DNA of 64,000 nt from Streptomyces sp. CB09001 (GCF_003369795.1 NZ_CP026730.1:2852001-2916000), one strand, 5' to 3'; shown: positions 1 through 8,666, counted from the first letter of the stretch. Made by a program: numbers and translations. The notes: generated from the letters alone by a model not told the origin.

Positions 1-237
1 GGCGCCGCCGTCACCCTGGTCGTCCGCGACGGCACGTCCTTCGTACCGCTGCCGACCACAGGGCTGCGCCGCGGCGACGAACTCCTGGTGGTCGCCACGG
101 ACCCCGTCCGGGACGCCGCCGAGGCACGGCTGCGCGCGGTCGGCCACGGCGGCAAGCTGGCCGGGTGGCTGGGCAGCGGAGGCACCGGAGGCACCGGAGC
201 CGGAGGTACCGGAAACGCCCGCGGCAATCGCAGGTGA
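1..237 (+). CDS. C-terminal end of a cation/proton antiporter (TrkA-C/RCK_C-like tail), partial
   Basis: An open frame runs in from the left edge and stops at TGA 235-237, giving 78 residues. The segment reading TGLRRGDELLVVATDP followed by VRDAAEARLRAV is typical of the RCK_C/TrkA-C domain at the cytoplasmic end of NhaP-type K+/H+ antiporters, where it senses nucleotide or ion. The last ~25 residues are a Gly/Thr-rich tail (GGTGGTGAGGTG) encoded by short repeats. The membrane part is outside the window, so the antiporter assignment is an inference from the tail alone. Confidence 0.55.
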   Translation, partial: GAAVTLVVRDGTSFVPLPTTGLRRGDELLVVATDPVRDAAEARLRAVGHGGKLAGWLGSGGTGGTGAGGTGNARGNRR

Positions 238-484
238 GCGTGCGGGGGGTGCTCTCTTTCACAGGCCGCGCGTCTCCCACCCCTGTACGATGAAGGCCGC
301 ACCTGATCGAACCACCTCTGTCTGAAGCAGAGCTGGCGCGACCGTATGGCGGTCGGATCGCCCCCTCGTCCACGCGGGCTCCGGCATCTACCGCAGTCCG
401 CGCGAGTGGACAGCTCTCGGCGCTCCCGCACGACGACCAGCACGAAGCGGGACCGCGCTACCAGGCGGCAGAAAGGCACGGGCC
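238..484. other. Non-coding stretch upstream of the MFS gene
   Basis: 247 bases lie between the antiporter stop and the MFS start. I see a weak 5-bp hairpin (CTCTG/CAGAG near 317-333) but no convincing promoter, RNA gene or short coding frame. Confidence 0.4.
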
Positions 485-1750
485 GTGGCATCCACGGTCA
501 CCCGTCCGGGATACGGGCAGCTGCTGCGCACCCGCGGCGCCTGGACGTTCCTGCTCCCCGGCTTCGCGGCACGCCAGCCGTTCGCCATGCTGACCCTCTC
601 CATCGTGCTGCTGGTGCAGCACACCACCGGCTCCTACGGCGTCGCGGGCGCCGCCGCGGCCGTCACCGGCGTCTCCATGGCCGTGTTCGCCCCGTACAGC
701 GGCCGGCTCGCCGACCGCTACGGACAGCGCGCGGTGCTGCTGCCCGGCGTGCTCGTGCACGCGGCCTCCGGTCTGACCCTGACCGCCCTCGCGCTCGCGG
801 ACGCGCCCCTGTGGGCGCTGTTCCTGGCGGCGGTGCCCACCGGCGCCTCCGTGCCGCAGGTCGGGCCCATGGTGCGGGCCCGCTGGGCCGTGAAGCTCAA
901 GGACTCCCCCCTGATGAGCACGGCGGCCGCCTTCGAGTCCGTCACCGACGAGCTGACCTTCGTCCTCGGTCCCCTGCTGGCGACCGCCCTGTGCACCGCC
1001 GTCGACCCCGCCGCGGGCCTGGTCACGGAGGCCGCGCTCACCCTGGTGGGCGGTCTGCTGTTCGCCGCGCAGAAGAGCACCGAGCCGCAGGTCGGCGACG
1101 CCGACGGCGGGCACGCGCGCGTGGAGCACGTTTCCGCGCTGCGGGTCCCCGGCGTGCGGGTGCTGATCGTCGCCTTCCTGGGCATCGGTTCCGTCTTCGG
1201 CGGCATGCAGGTGTCGCTGGCGGCGTTCACCGAGTCCATCGGCGAGCCCGGTCTCAACGGCGTCCTGTACGGCGTCTTCGCGGCGGGCAACATGATCTCC
1301 GGCCTGGCCTGCGGCGCCATCGCCTGGAAGGTGGCCCCGCAGCGGCGCCTCCTGGTCGGCTACGCCGCCCTGGCGCTGACCGCGTCCGGCCTGTGGGCCG
1401 CGCACTCGGTGCTCGCACTGGCGGGCCTCGGCCTGCTCGTCGGCATGTGTGTCGCGCCCGCCATCGTCACCGGCTACACCCTGGTCGAGGGCCTGGTCCC
1501 GGCCGGTGCCCGCACCGAGGCCTTCACCTGGCTGACCGGTGCCGTCGCGCTGGGCCAGGCGGCGGCGGTGACCGTCGCCGGACAGCTGGAGGACGGGTTC
1601 CGGGACGGCGCCGGATTCCTGGTGCCGATGGGCGGCACGGTCCTCGCGCTGGCCGTCCTGGTGGCGCTGCGGTCGCGGCTGGCGACCCGGTCCCACGGCC
1701 GCACCGTCGCACGTGGTGTCGGTCACCGCGCGCCCGCCACAGTGGACTGA
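485..1750 (+). CDS. MFS transporter (12-TMS type)
   Basis: This is a 421-residue integral membrane protein of the major facilitator superfamily, of the usual 12-helix length. Around residues 75-85 it has the loop 2-3 motif as GRLADRYGQR, a standard MFS signature (G-x-x-x-D-x-x-G-x-R). Long hydrophobic stretches alternate with short loops throughout, and the last ~25 residues are basic and cytoplasmic. Substrate cannot be told from sequence; small-molecule efflux is the default guess. The GTG at 485 was chosen because the protein then opens with a short polar N terminus before helix 1; no strong ribosome binding site is visible, so the start could be slightly different. It appears monocistronic. 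Confidence 0.8.
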   Translation: MASTVTRPGYGQLLRTRGAWTFLLPGFAARQPFAMLTLSIVLLVQHTTGSYGVAGAAAAVTGVSMAVFAPYSGRLADRYGQRAVLLPGVLVHAASGLTLTALALADAPLWALFLAAVPTGASVPQVGPMVRARWAVKLKDSPLMSTAAAFESVTDELTFVLGPLLATALCTAVDPAAGLVTEAALTLVGGLLFAAQKSTEPQVGDADGGHARVEHVSALRVPGVRVLIVAFLGIGSVFGGMQVSLAAFTESIGEPGLNGVLYGVFAAGNMISGLACGAIAWKVAPQRRLLVGYAALALTASGLWAAHSVLALAGLGLLVGMCVAPAIVTGYTLVEGLVPAGARTEAFTWLTGAVALGQAAAVTVAGQLEDGFRDGAGFLVPMGGTVLALAVLVALRSRLATRSHGRTVARGVGHRAPATVD

Positions 1751-1817
1751 TCCCGAGGAATAGGTCACTATAGACCGTCGTTAGCACTCATCGAGTGAGA
1801 GTGCCAGGAGGAAGACA

Positions 1818-2156
1818 GTGCCGACGTACCAGTACCAGTGCACCGAGTGCGGCGAGGGCCTCGAGGCGGTGCAGAAGTTCACCGACGACGCCCTTACCGA
1901 GTGCCCGAACTGCCAGGGCCGCCTGAAGAAGGTGTTCTCGGCGGTCGGCATCGTCTTCAAGGGCTCCGGCTTCTACCGCAACGACAGCCGCGGCAGCTCG
2001 TCGAGCAGCTCGCCGGCGTCGTCGTCCTCGAAGGCGTCCTCCGCTTCGTCGTCGTCCTCGGACTCGGGTTCGTCCTCGTCGTCCTCTGCGTCCTCGTCGG
2101 GGTCCGGTTCGTCGTCGGGCTCCGGCAGCTCCGCCGCGGGCACCACCGCCGCGTAG
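1818..2156 (+). CDS. FmdB/CxxC-CxxC family zinc ribbon protein with a poly-Ser tail
   Basis: A small 112-residue protein. The N-terminal ~45 residues form the FmdB-type zinc ribbon: MPTYQYQC start, the first pair CTEC, then CPNC, and the conserved KVFSAVGIVFKGSGFYRND end. The remaining ~55 residues are almost pure Ser/Gly/Ala, encoded by tcg/tcc repeats, a tail common in actinobacterial members. A good AGGAGGA at 1806-1812 fixes the GTG start at 1818. The family is regarded as regulatory or nucleic-acid-binding, but no precise function is established. Confidence 0.85.
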   Translation: MPTYQYQCTECGEGLEAVQKFTDDALTECPNCQGRLKKVFSAVGIVFKGSGFYRNDSRGSSSSSSPASSSSKASSASSSSSDSGSSSSSSASSSGSGSSSGSGSSAAGTTAA

Positions 2157-2174
2157 CACCCGGCTCCCACCGTC

Positions 2175-2218
2175 CGCGCGGGACCCGGTCCTTCACCCCT
2201 TCCCGTCGCGCGGGACCC
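2175..2218. repeat. Duplicated 12-bp element CGCGCGGGACCC
   Basis: Two identical 12-mers at 2175-2186 and 2207-2218, 32 bp apart start to start, in the spacer after the zinc ribbon gene. Confidence 0.6.
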
Positions 2219-2230
2219 ACTTCTTACGAG

Positions 2231-2256
2231 ACCCTGTCGTCGGCCGACGACGGGGT
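2231..2256. promoter_or_regulatory. Long palindrome upstream of MTA phosphorylase gene (operator or terminator)
   Basis: A perfect 16-bp palindrome (GTCGTCGGCCGACGAC, 2236-2251) is extended by ACCC/GGGT arms after one mismatch on each side. It lies 34 bp upstream of the next start codon. It may be a dimeric operator for that gene or a terminator for the preceding one; no T-run follows. Confidence 0.45.
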
Positions 2257-2290
2257 CCTCGGCGTCGTGCGGGGCGGTTAGGGTGCGGGC

Positions 2291-3148
2291 ATGGCGAACA
2301 AGGTGAAGGCCGAGAACGTGCGGGCCGAGATCGGCGTGATCGGCGGCTCCGGGTTCTACTCGTTCCTCGACGACGTGACCGAGGTCCGGGTGGACACCCC
2401 GTACGGGCCGCCCAGCGACTCCCTCTTCGTCGGCGAGGTCGCCGGGCGGCGGGTCGCCTTCCTCCCCCGGCACGGTCGCGGCCACCATCTGCCGCCGCAC
2501 CGGATCAACTACCGCGCGAACCTGTGGGCACTGCGTTCGGTGGGCGCACGCCAGGTCTTCGGACCGTGTGCGGTCGGCGGCCTGCGCCCCGAGTACGGGC
2601 CGGGCACGCTGCTGGTGCCGGACCAGTTCGTCGACCGCACCAAGTCCCGCCCGTCGACCTACTTCCACGGGCTGCCGACGCCCGACGGCACGGTGCCCAA
2701 CGTGGTGCACGTGTCGCTGGCCGACCCGTACTGCCCCACCGGACGGGCCGCCGCGCTGAAGGCGGCCCGGGGGCGGGACTGGGAACCGGTGGACGGCGGC
2801 ACCCTGGTCGTGGTCGAGGGGCCCCGTTTCGGGACCCGCGCGGAGTCCCTGTGGCACCGGGCGCAGGGCTGGTCGGTGGTGGGGATGACCGGCCACCCGG
2901 AGGCGGCGCTCGCCCGTGAGCTGGAGCTCTGCTACACCTCGCTGACCCTCGTGACCGACCTCGACGCCGGCGCGGAGAGCGGCGAGGGCGTCTCGCACGA
3001 GGAGGTGCTGCGGGTGTTCGCGGCGAACGTGGACCGCCTGCGGGGCGTCCTGTTCGACGCGGTGGCCGCGCTGCCGGCGACCGGCGAGCGGGACTGCCCG
3101 TGCGGGGCGGCGCTGGGCGGGATGGATCCGGGGATCACGCTGCCTTAG
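2291..3148 (+). CDS. mtnP: S-methyl-5'-thioadenosine phosphorylase (PNP/MTAP family)
   Basis: A cytoplasmic 285-residue enzyme that phosphorolyses 5'-methylthioadenosine to adenine and methylthioribose 1-phosphate (methionine salvage). Family signatures visible: IGVIGGSGFY at the N terminus (phosphate loop), FLPRHGRGH, the HRINYRANLWAL block, and EGPRFGTRAES followed by VGMTGHPEA in the base-binding region. Length is normal for the family. The starting ~10 residues are polar and the ATG at 2291 sits close after the palindrome at 2231-2256. Its last codons are inside a 17-bp tandem repeat (3140-3182). A purine nucleoside phosphorylase with MTA preference is the only serious alternative. Confidence 0.85.
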   Translation: MANKVKAENVRAEIGVIGGSGFYSFLDDVTEVRVDTPYGPPSDSLFVGEVAGRRVAFLPRHGRGHHLPPHRINYRANLWALRSVGARQVFGPCAVGGLRPEYGPGTLLVPDQFVDRTKSRPSTYFHGLPTPDGTVPNVVHVSLADPYCPTGRAAALKAARGRDWEPVDGGTLVVVEGPRFGTRAESLWHRAQGWSVVGMTGHPEAALARELELCYTSLTLVTDLDAGAESGEGVSHEEVLRVFAANVDRLRGVLFDAVAALPATGERDCPCGAALGGMDPGITLP

Positions 3149-3182
3149 CGCCGTAGCTGCCTTAGCGCCGTAGCTGCCGTAG
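3140..3182. repeat. 17-bp tandem repeat spanning the mtnP stop codon
   Basis: CTGCCTTAGCGCCGTAG occurs at 3140-3156 and 3157-3173, followed by a shortened copy CTGCCGTAG at 3174-3182. The TAG stop of the upstream gene lies in the first unit. Confidence 0.8.
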
Positions 3183-3187
3183 CTGCG

Positions 3188-3907
3188 GTGAGGGCGGTGG
3201 CGGCGGGACGGTTCCTCGGAACGACCCGTTCCGGTGAGGGAGTTGTCCACAACCGGTCCGTGGTCCACGGGCTTCGGCGGGACGCGGCGAAAAGCCTCAT
3301 CGTGGGAGCGCAAGCCGGTCCCTCGTCACAGGTGGTGGTCCCCGTGTTCCGTCCCGCCCTGCCCTCTCCTCTTCCCTCCGTCTCCCCCTTTCCCTCCGCT
3401 CTTCCGCCCGGCGCCGATGCGCCGCCCACCTGCGAGGTGCCGCAGTTCGCCCCGGTGCGGGTGCGCGGCGGGCTGCACCGGCTCGTACGGCACCGACGGC
3501 GTGCCCTGGCCGCCGGGCTCGCGGTCACCGCCGCCGCGCTGGTGGCGGCGGGCCCGCATCCGGGGGCCGGCGGGCAGGACACCCGGCGGGCACGCGGACA
3601 TCCGGTGGCCGATCCGGTGGGTGAGCGGCCCGCCACCCGGTTCGTGGCGGCGCCGGTGCGCATCGCCGACGCGGCCACGGTGCGGCTGCTCAGGCCGGGC
3701 GACCGGGTCGACGTCGTGGCGGCCGGGGACGGCGGTGCGGACGACGCCTCGGTGATCGCGCGCGGTGTACGGGTGACGAAGGTGCCGGAGCCCGTGGCGG
3801 ATCCGGCGGCGGGCGGGGCCCTGGTCGTCGTCTCGGTGCCGCGCGCCACCGCCCACCGGCTGGTGGGCGCGGGTACCACGGAGCGGTTGGCGGTGACCCT
3901 GTGCTGA
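3188..3907 (+). CDS. SAF/CpaB-like domain protein, membrane anchored (start uncertain)
   Basis: The supported part is the C-terminal ~150 residues: a basic segment (LVRHRRRALAAGLAV) leads into one hydrophobic helix (LAVTAAALVAAGPHP), then an extracytoplasmic domain with the pattern VAAPVRIADAATVRLLRPGDRVDVVAA and ending in GALVVVSVPRATAHRLVGA. This resembles RcpC/CpaB-type Flp pilus assembly proteins that carry SAF domains, although no other pilus gene is nearby. The open frame starts with GTG at 3188, but GTGs at 3302 and in 3335-3346 are equally possible, and the first 50 residues look non-conserved. It precedes mscL by ~110 bp on the same strand. Confidence 0.6.
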   Translation: MRAVAAGRFLGTTRSGEGVVHNRSVVHGLRRDAAKSLIVGAQAGPSSQVVVPVFRPALPSPLPSVSPFPSALPPGADAPPTCEVPQFAPVRVRGGLHRLVRHRRRALAAGLAVTAAALVAAGPHPGAGGQDTRRARGHPVADPVGERPATRFVAAPVRIADAATVRLLRPGDRVDVVAAGDGGADDASVIARGVRVTKVPEPVADPAAGGALVVVSVPRATAHRLVGAGTTERLAVTLC

Positions 3908-4018
3908 GCCCGTCAAGTCCCTCGTTCGTGGGATCGGATTGGACAGGACGGCCCAACGCTGTCGTAGGTTGCCAAGCGTTTGGTCCCTACACCTGTTCAA
4001 GCGAGGAGTGCTCCCACC

Positions 4019-4489
4019 GTGAGCGAGAAGAACGAACCGAGCGTCTGGCAGGGCTTCAAGGCCTTCCTGATGCGCGGAAACGTCATCGACCTGGCGGTGG
4101 CGGTCGTCATCGGCGCCGCCTTCACCAAGATCGTCAACTCGGTGGTGGACGGGGTCATCAACCCCCTGGTCGGGGCGTTCGGCACGCAGAGCCTGGACAG
4201 TTACAGCTCCTGCCTGAAGGGCCCGTGCACCGGGACCGGCGACAGCGCCACGGGCGTGCGGATCCTCTGGGGCTCGGTGCTGGGCGCCACCCTCACGTTC
4301 CTGATCACGGCGGCCGTCGTCTACTTCCTGATGGTGCTGCCCATGTCGAAGTACCTGGCCCGGCAGGAGGCCCGCCGCAGGGCGAAGGAGAGCGCCGAGG
4401 AGGTCATCGAGGTCTCCGAGCTGGAGGTGCTCAAGGAGATCCGCGACGCCCTGATCGCACAGCGCGGTTCGGGGCACGACCGCCCGTAG
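4019..4489 (+). CDS. mscL: Large-conductance mechanosensitive channel MscL
   Basis: A 156-residue membrane channel that opens on hypo-osmotic shock. Family features: N-terminal amphipathic helix ([22 protein letters not shown]), the glycine-bearing pore helix ([18 protein letters not shown]), a periplasmic loop with two cysteines (SCLKGPC), a second helix ([19 protein letters not shown]) and a cytoplasmic helical bundle with [17 protein letters not shown] at 4003-4008 places the start at GTG 4019 rather than further upstream. The loop is slightly longer than in E. coli. It stands alone between the SAF-like gene and a convergent small gene. Confidence 0.95.
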   Translation: MSEKNEPSVWQGFKAFLMRGNVIDLAVAVVIGAAFTKIVNSVVDGVINPLVGAFGTQSLDSYSSCLKGPCTGTGDSATGVRILWGSVLGATLTFLITAAVVYFLMVLPMSKYLARQEARRRAKESAEEVIEVSELEVLKEIRDALIAQRGSGHDRP

Positions 4490-4514
4490 CGCGGGCGGTC
4501 CGAGCCCGGGCGGC

Positions 4515-4691
4515 TCACAGGTGGTGGGGCGGCTTCTCGTCGAGGAAGCGCTTCAGGTCGGCCGCACTGTCGCCCTCGGGCCGCTCGCCCCAGCCGCGGT
4601 CGGTGTCGTCCGAGCTCTGCTGGTCCAGCGGGTCGTCGAAGACCAGCGCGGGCCGGGGCGCGCCGGACTCGGGTTCGGGGGTGGTACTCAT
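4515..4691 (-). CDS. Small conserved hypothetical protein (58 aa)
   Basis: The ATG at 4691 to TGA at 4515 gives an acidic, proline-rich 58-residue peptide with no transmembrane segment and the ending ADLKRFLDEKPPHHL. It is convergent to mscL and divergent from the LtrA gene. Small genes of this kind sit next to mscL in streptomycetes as far as I recall. The reading is supported by compact composition and position; function unknown. Confidence 0.6.
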   Translation of the reverse strand: MSTTPEPESGAPRPALVFDDPLDQQSSDDTDRGWGERPEGDSAADLKRFLDEKPPHHL

Positions 4692-4801
4692 GCGTCCAGG
4701 GTACGGCTCGCCCCGTGGACGACGTCCGCTGCGGCCCGCTCGCCCCGGCGGACGAGGGGGTCCGCAAGCACGTCCGCGCCGTCTCTGCTGTGCTGGGAGC
4801 C

Positions 4802-6037
4802 ATGATGTCCAGTCCCTCCTCCGCAAGCGCGGCCTCCGGGCCGCCCCCAGACGGCCATCCTCCGGTGCGCCGCCTGAAGGCCCGCCACCGGCACGAACCG
4901 CACCGCGCCGCCACACCGCTGGAGCTCTTCTTCGACCTCTGCTTCGTCGTCGCCATCGCCCAGGCGGGCGTCCAGCTGGTGCACGCCGTCGCCGAGGGGC
5001 ATGCCGGCCAGGGCGTCCTCAACTACGCGATGGTCTTCTTCGCCATCTGGTGGGCGTGGATGAACTTCACCTGGTTCGCCTCCGCGTACGACAACGACGA
5101 CGTCCTCTACCGGGTCGTCACGCTGGTCCAGATCGCCGGTGTGCTGGTCCTGGCGGCCGGGGTCTCCCGGGCCTTCGACGACCACGACTGGGTGGCCGTC
5201 GTCATCGGCTACGTGATCATGCGGGTGGCCATGGCCGCGCAGTGGCTCAGGGCGGGCCGGTCGGCCGCACCGCCGGAGAGCACCATGGCCCGGAGCTACT
5301 CGGTCGGCGTGCTGCTGTGCCAGATCGGCTGGCTGGGGATCCTGTTCCTGCCGGAGGACGACCGCGGTTGGCTGTTCCTGGTGATGGTGGTGCTGGAGCT
5401 GTGCGTACCGGCGTACGCCGAGCGCAGGCACCCGTCGTCCTGGCATCCGCACCACATCGCCGAGCGGTACGGGCTGCTCACGATCATCGTGCTCGGCGAG
5501 ACCATCGCCGCGGCCACGGTCGCGGTGAAGTCGGGCATCGAGGAGAACGACGCGCTGGGCGAGGTCCTCCCGATCGCGGCCGGCGGTCTGCTGATCGTCT
5601 TCGCGGCCTGGTGGATCTACTTCGTGGTGCCCGTGCACAGCTATCTGAGGTCCAGCAGACAGTCCTTCCTGTGGGGCTACGGCCACTACCTGGTGTTCGC
5701 CTCGGCGGCGGCGATCGGGGCGGGGCTGGAGGTGGCGGTGGAGCAGGCCGTGGGCAAGGCGCACATCTCCGCGGTCGCGGCGTCCGCCGCGGTGACCGTG
5801 CCCACGTCCGTGTTCCTGCTCACGGTGTGGGCCCTGCACGCGCGGCACTTCAAGGTGGGCCTCACCGAGCAGCTCGTGCTGCCGACCGGCGCGCTGCTGG
5901 TACTCGGCTGCACCTTCCTCGGCGCCGATGCGGTGCTCGTGGCGGGGATCGTCCTGGCCCTGACCGTGGCGGCCGGGGTGGCGCTGACCGCGTGGCGCAC
6001 CGAGCGGGAGCGGCGGGCGACGGCACCGGCCGCCTGA
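4802..6037 (+). CDS. Low temperature requirement A (LtrA) family membrane protein
   Basis: A 411-residue polytopic membrane protein of the LtrA family. The hallmark near residue 35 is ATPLELFFDLCFVVAIAQ, which matches the family N-terminal signature (T-x-x-E-L-F-F-D-L). Further conserved pieces are WWAWMNFTWFASAYDNDD and the central ERYGLLTIIVLGETIAA. About twelve hydrophobic helices follow. The start chosen is ATG 4802, preceded by GGGAG and leading directly into a short polar stretch; a GTG at 4715 would overlap the promoter region. Family role is not biochemically defined. The gene appears monocistronic. Confidence 0.85.
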   Translation: MMSSPSSASAASGPPPDGHPPVRRLKARHRHEPHRAATPLELFFDLCFVVAIAQAGVQLVHAVAEGHAGQGVLNYAMVFFAIWWAWMNFTWFASAYDNDDVLYRVVTLVQIAGVLVLAAGVSRAFDDHDWVAVVIGYVIMRVAMAAQWLRAGRSAAPPESTMARSYSVGVLLCQIGWLGILFLPEDDRGWLFLVMVVLELCVPAYAERRHPSSWHPHHIAERYGLLTIIVLGETIAAATVAVKSGIEENDALGEVLPIAAGGLLIVFAAWWIYFVVPVHSYLRSSRQSFLWGYGHYLVFASAAAIGAGLEVAVEQAVGKAHISAVAASAAVTVPTSVFLLTVWALHARHFKVGLTEQLVLPTGALLVLGCTFLGADAVLVAGIVLALTVAAGVALTAWRTERERRATAPAA

Positions 6038-6050
6038 AGCACCGCCGCCT

Positions 6051-6112
6051 CCCGCCGTCTCCAGTCGCCTCCCCGCCGTCTCCAGTCGCCTCCCGCCGGT
6101 TCCCGCCGGTTC
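6051..6112. repeat. Short tandem repeats after the LtrA gene
   Basis: A 21-bp unit beginning CCCGCCGTCTCCAGTCGCC is duplicated (6051-6071, 6072-6092), followed by two copies of a CCCGCCGGTT-like 10-mer up to 6112. Confidence 0.75.
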
Positions 6113-6148
6113 CCGCGCCGTCGCGGGTGGCTGGTCGAGACTGGCCGT

Positions 6149-7195
6149 ATGACAGTTGACGCATTGACGGACGTCGCCGGTCTGCTGGTGGGGCACGCGA
6201 CACGCACCGGGGACGGGTGGCTCACGGGGACGACGGTGGTGCTCGCGCCGGCGGGCGGGGCGGTCGCCGGTGTGGACGTGCGCGGCGGCGGCCCCGGTAC
6301 CAAGGAGACGGACGCCCTCGATCCGCGCAACCTGGTGCAGAAGGTCCAGGCGGTGGTGCTGACCGGCGGCAGCGCCTACGGGCTGGACGCGGCCTCGGGG
6401 GTGATGGCCTGGCTGGAGGAGCGGGGGCGAGGGGTGCGGGTCGGCCCCGGTCCGGCGCACGTGGTGCCGGTGGTGCCCGCGGCCTGCGTCTTCGACCTGG
6501 GCCGCGGGGGCGACTTCCGGGCCAGGCCGGATGCGGCCACCGGGTACGCGGCGGTGGAGGCGGCGCACGCGAGCACGCCGGGCGCCGAGGTGGCGGAGGG
6601 GTGTGTCGGGGCGGGCACGGGTGCCGTGGTCGGCACGCTGAAGGGCGGGGTGGGCACCGCGAGCACCGTGCTGGACTCGGGGATCACGGTGGCGGCGCTG
6701 GTGGTGGCCAACGCGGCGGGGTCGGTGACGGATCCGGAAACGGGGGTGCTGTACGGGGAGTTGTTCCGGGGCGGGCGGGTGGAGTGTCCGGCTCCGGAGG
6801 TCCACGAGGCCGCGGGACGGCGGCTGGAGGAGGTCGCGGCGAGGAACGCGCCGCCGCCGCTGAACACCACGCTCGCCGTGGTCGCCACCGACGCCGACCT
6901 GTCCAAGGCGCAGGCCCAGAAGCTGGCCGGCACCGCGCACGACGGGATCGCCCGTGCGGTACGGCCCGTGCATCTGCTCAGTGACGGTGACACGGTGTTC
7001 GCCCTGGCGACCGGGGCGCGTCCGCTCGACGCCGGGCAGCCGCTCGCGCTGAACGAGGTGCTGGCGGCGGGCGCGGACATGGTGACGCGGGCGATCGTGC
7101 GCGCGGTCCGGGCCGCCGAGCCGGTGGACGGCCCGGGCGGGGCGTGGCCGTCGTACGGCGAGCTGTACGGGGGTCCGGGAGCCCGGGAGGTCTGA
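6149..7195 (+). CDS. P1/S58 family self-processing peptidase (DmpA/NylC-like)
   Basis: A 348-residue Ntn-fold hydrolase of the DmpA/P1 family, which cleaves itself into two chains and acts as aminopeptidase or amidase. Family features: LTDVAGLLVGHAT at the start, VDVRGGGPGTKETDAL, VLTGGSAYGLDAASGVM, and the likely autoprocessing site PLNTTLAVVATDADL where Thr240 follows Asn239. In NylC the nucleophile at this place is Thr, whereas in DmpA it is Ser, so this protein is nearer the NylC type. Length is normal. Substrate unknown; it is alone between LtrA and the L,D-transpeptidase genes. Confidence 0.85.
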   Translation: MTVDALTDVAGLLVGHATRTGDGWLTGTTVVLAPAGGAVAGVDVRGGGPGTKETDALDPRNLVQKVQAVVLTGGSAYGLDAASGVMAWLEERGRGVRVGPGPAHVVPVVPAACVFDLGRGGDFRARPDAATGYAAVEAAHASTPGAEVAEGCVGAGTGAVVGTLKGGVGTASTVLDSGITVAALVVANAAGSVTDPETGVLYGELFRGGRVECPAPEVHEAAGRRLEEVAARNAPPPLNTTLAVVATDADLSKAQAQKLAGTAHDGIARAVRPVHLLSDGDTVFALATGARPLDAGQPLALNEVLAAGADMVTRAIVRAVRAAEPVDGPGGAWPSYGELYGGPGAREV

Positions 7196-7355
7196 ACGGG
7201 CCGTCGTTCCCGGCCGGTTGACCCGTCCGCGTTGCGATTGTCCGGGTTTTGTCACGTGACGGCGTTTCCGGCGGCCGGTGGGAACCCCACGGGCCGCCGG
7301 GGCCCTCTACACGGCTGAAGCGAACATCGCACACCACCCGAACCTGGAGCAGCCC

Positions 7356-8579
7356 GTGACAACGCCGGACATAGCCACGCGGCGCGTACTGGGGGCCTGT
7401 GCCGCCCTGGTGGTCGGCGCCCTCACCCTCACCGCCTGCGGCGGCAGCGCCAGCGCCGACGACAAGAAGGACGGCAAGGGCGGCGCCGGGTCCGCCGACA
7501 CCTCGGTCGCCAAGCTCGTGATCTCGGCGAAGGACGGGTCGACCGGCGCCTCGATCAACTCGACCGGTGTGAAGGTCAGCGACGGCAAGCTCACCGACGT
7601 ACGGATGACCGTGTCGGAGAGCGGTGCCGCCGTACCGGGCGCGGTGTCCGGCGACGGCGGCAGCTGGAAGCCGAAGGAGCAGCTGGAGCGGGGCACGAAG
7701 TACCGGATCACGGCACGGGCGAAGGACGCGAACGGCCGTACGGCCGCCGCCGACTCGGTCTTCACGACCGTCTCCCCGGACAACAGTTTCGTCGGCACGT
7801 ACACCCCGGACGGCGGCAGCACGGTCGGGGTGGGGATGCCGGTGTCGTTCACCTTCGACAAGGCGATCACCGACAAGAAGAGCGTGCGGTCGCACATCAC
7901 GGTCACCTCCAGCAGCGGGCAGGAGGTGGTCGGGCACTGGTTCGGCGCGCAGCGGCTCGACTTCCGGCCCGAGGAGTACTGGAAGGCCGGTTCCAAGGTC
8001 ACGATGAAGATCGACCTGGACGGGGTGGAGGGCGCGAACGGCCGCTACGGCGTGCAGAAGAAGACCGTGACCTTCACCGTGGGCCGCGCGCAGGTCTCCA
8101 CGGTGGACGCGGACACGCAGACCATGACCGTGGTGCGCGACGGCAGGACGCTCAAGTCGGTCCCGATCTCCGCGGGCAGCGCCGCGAACCCGACGTACAA
8201 CGGGCAGATGGTGATCTCGGAGAAGTCCGAGCAGACGCGCATGAACGGGTCGACGGTCGGGTTCGGCGGCGAGTACGACATCCCGGACGTGCCGCACGCG
8301 ATGCGGCTGAGCCAGTCCGGCACCTTCATCCACGGCAACTACTGGTACAACCGCGGAAACCCGCCCTTCGGCGCCCAGGGCACCAGCCACGGTTGCGTCG
8401 GGCTGGCGGACGCGCAGGGCGCGCAGGGCGACACCCCGGGCAAGTGGTTCTACGACAACTCGCTGATCGGGGACGTCGTGGTCGTCAAGAACTCCCCGGA
8501 CGACACGGTCGCGCCGGACAACGGGCTCAACGGCTGGAACATGCCCTGGAGCGAGTGGACCGCCCAAAGCGCGGCCTGA
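7356..8579 (+). CDS. L,D-transpeptidase lipoprotein (Ig-like domains plus YkuD)
   Basis: A 407-residue cell-wall enzyme that forms 3-3 peptidoglycan cross-links. The N terminus has a lipoprotein signal ending in LTLTAC (lipobox LTAC), followed by a charged Lys/Asp linker. Two Ig-like domains (~50-250), as in mycobacterial LdtMt2, precede the YkuD catalytic domain. That domain carries the conserved HGNYWYN histidine region and the active site SHGCVGL with nucleophile Cys347. GTG 7356 is chosen because it follows a GGAG-like site and places the signal peptide at the start. A hairpin at 8614-8642 terminates the gene. Confidence 0.92.
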   Translation: MTTPDIATRRVLGACAALVVGALTLTACGGSASADDKKDGKGGAGSADTSVAKLVISAKDGSTGASINSTGVKVSDGKLTDVRMTVSESGAAVPGAVSGDGGSWKPKEQLERGTKYRITARAKDANGRTAAADSVFTTVSPDNSFVGTYTPDGGSTVGVGMPVSFTFDKAITDKKSVRSHITVTSSSGQEVVGHWFGAQRLDFRPEEYWKAGSKVTMKIDLDGVEGANGRYGVQKKTVTFTVGRAQVSTVDADTQTMTVVRDGRTLKSVPISAGSAANPTYNGQMVISEKSEQTRMNGSTVGFGGEYDIPDVPHAMRLSQSGTFIHGNYWYNRGNPPFGAQGTSHGCVGLADAQGAQGDTPGKWFYDNSLIGDVVVVKNSPDDTVAPDNGLNGWNMPWSEWTAQSAA

Positions 8580-8613
8580 TCGGCTTGTGACCAGGGAATT
8601 TTGACGGTTCGTC

Positions 8614-8642
8614 GGGCCGCGCGGAAACTTTTCGCGCGGCCC
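8614..8642 (+). terminator. Rho-independent-type terminator after the L,D-transpeptidase gene
   Basis: GGGCCGCGCG (8614-8623) pairs perfectly with CGCGCGGCCC (8633-8642) across a 9-base loop. Five T residues follow shortly (8648-8652). Confidence 0.75.
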
Positions 8643-8666
8643 ACGCGTTTTTCGTGCGTACGTTTT

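Noticed and set aside
458..1768. Long minus-strand open frame of 436 codons opposite the first MFS gene
   Set aside because: The plus frame gives a convincing membrane protein; the minus frame is a low-complexity Gly/Arg/Gln product of the type produced by GC-rich antisense frames.
3932..3983. Possible mscL promoter TTGGAC...TAGGTT
   Set aside because: Spacing is 20 bp, too long to support; no other good match found.
7251..7260. GTCACGTGAC palindrome upstream of the L,D-transpeptidase gene
   Set aside because: Only 10 bp and common in GC-rich DNA; not enough to call an operator.
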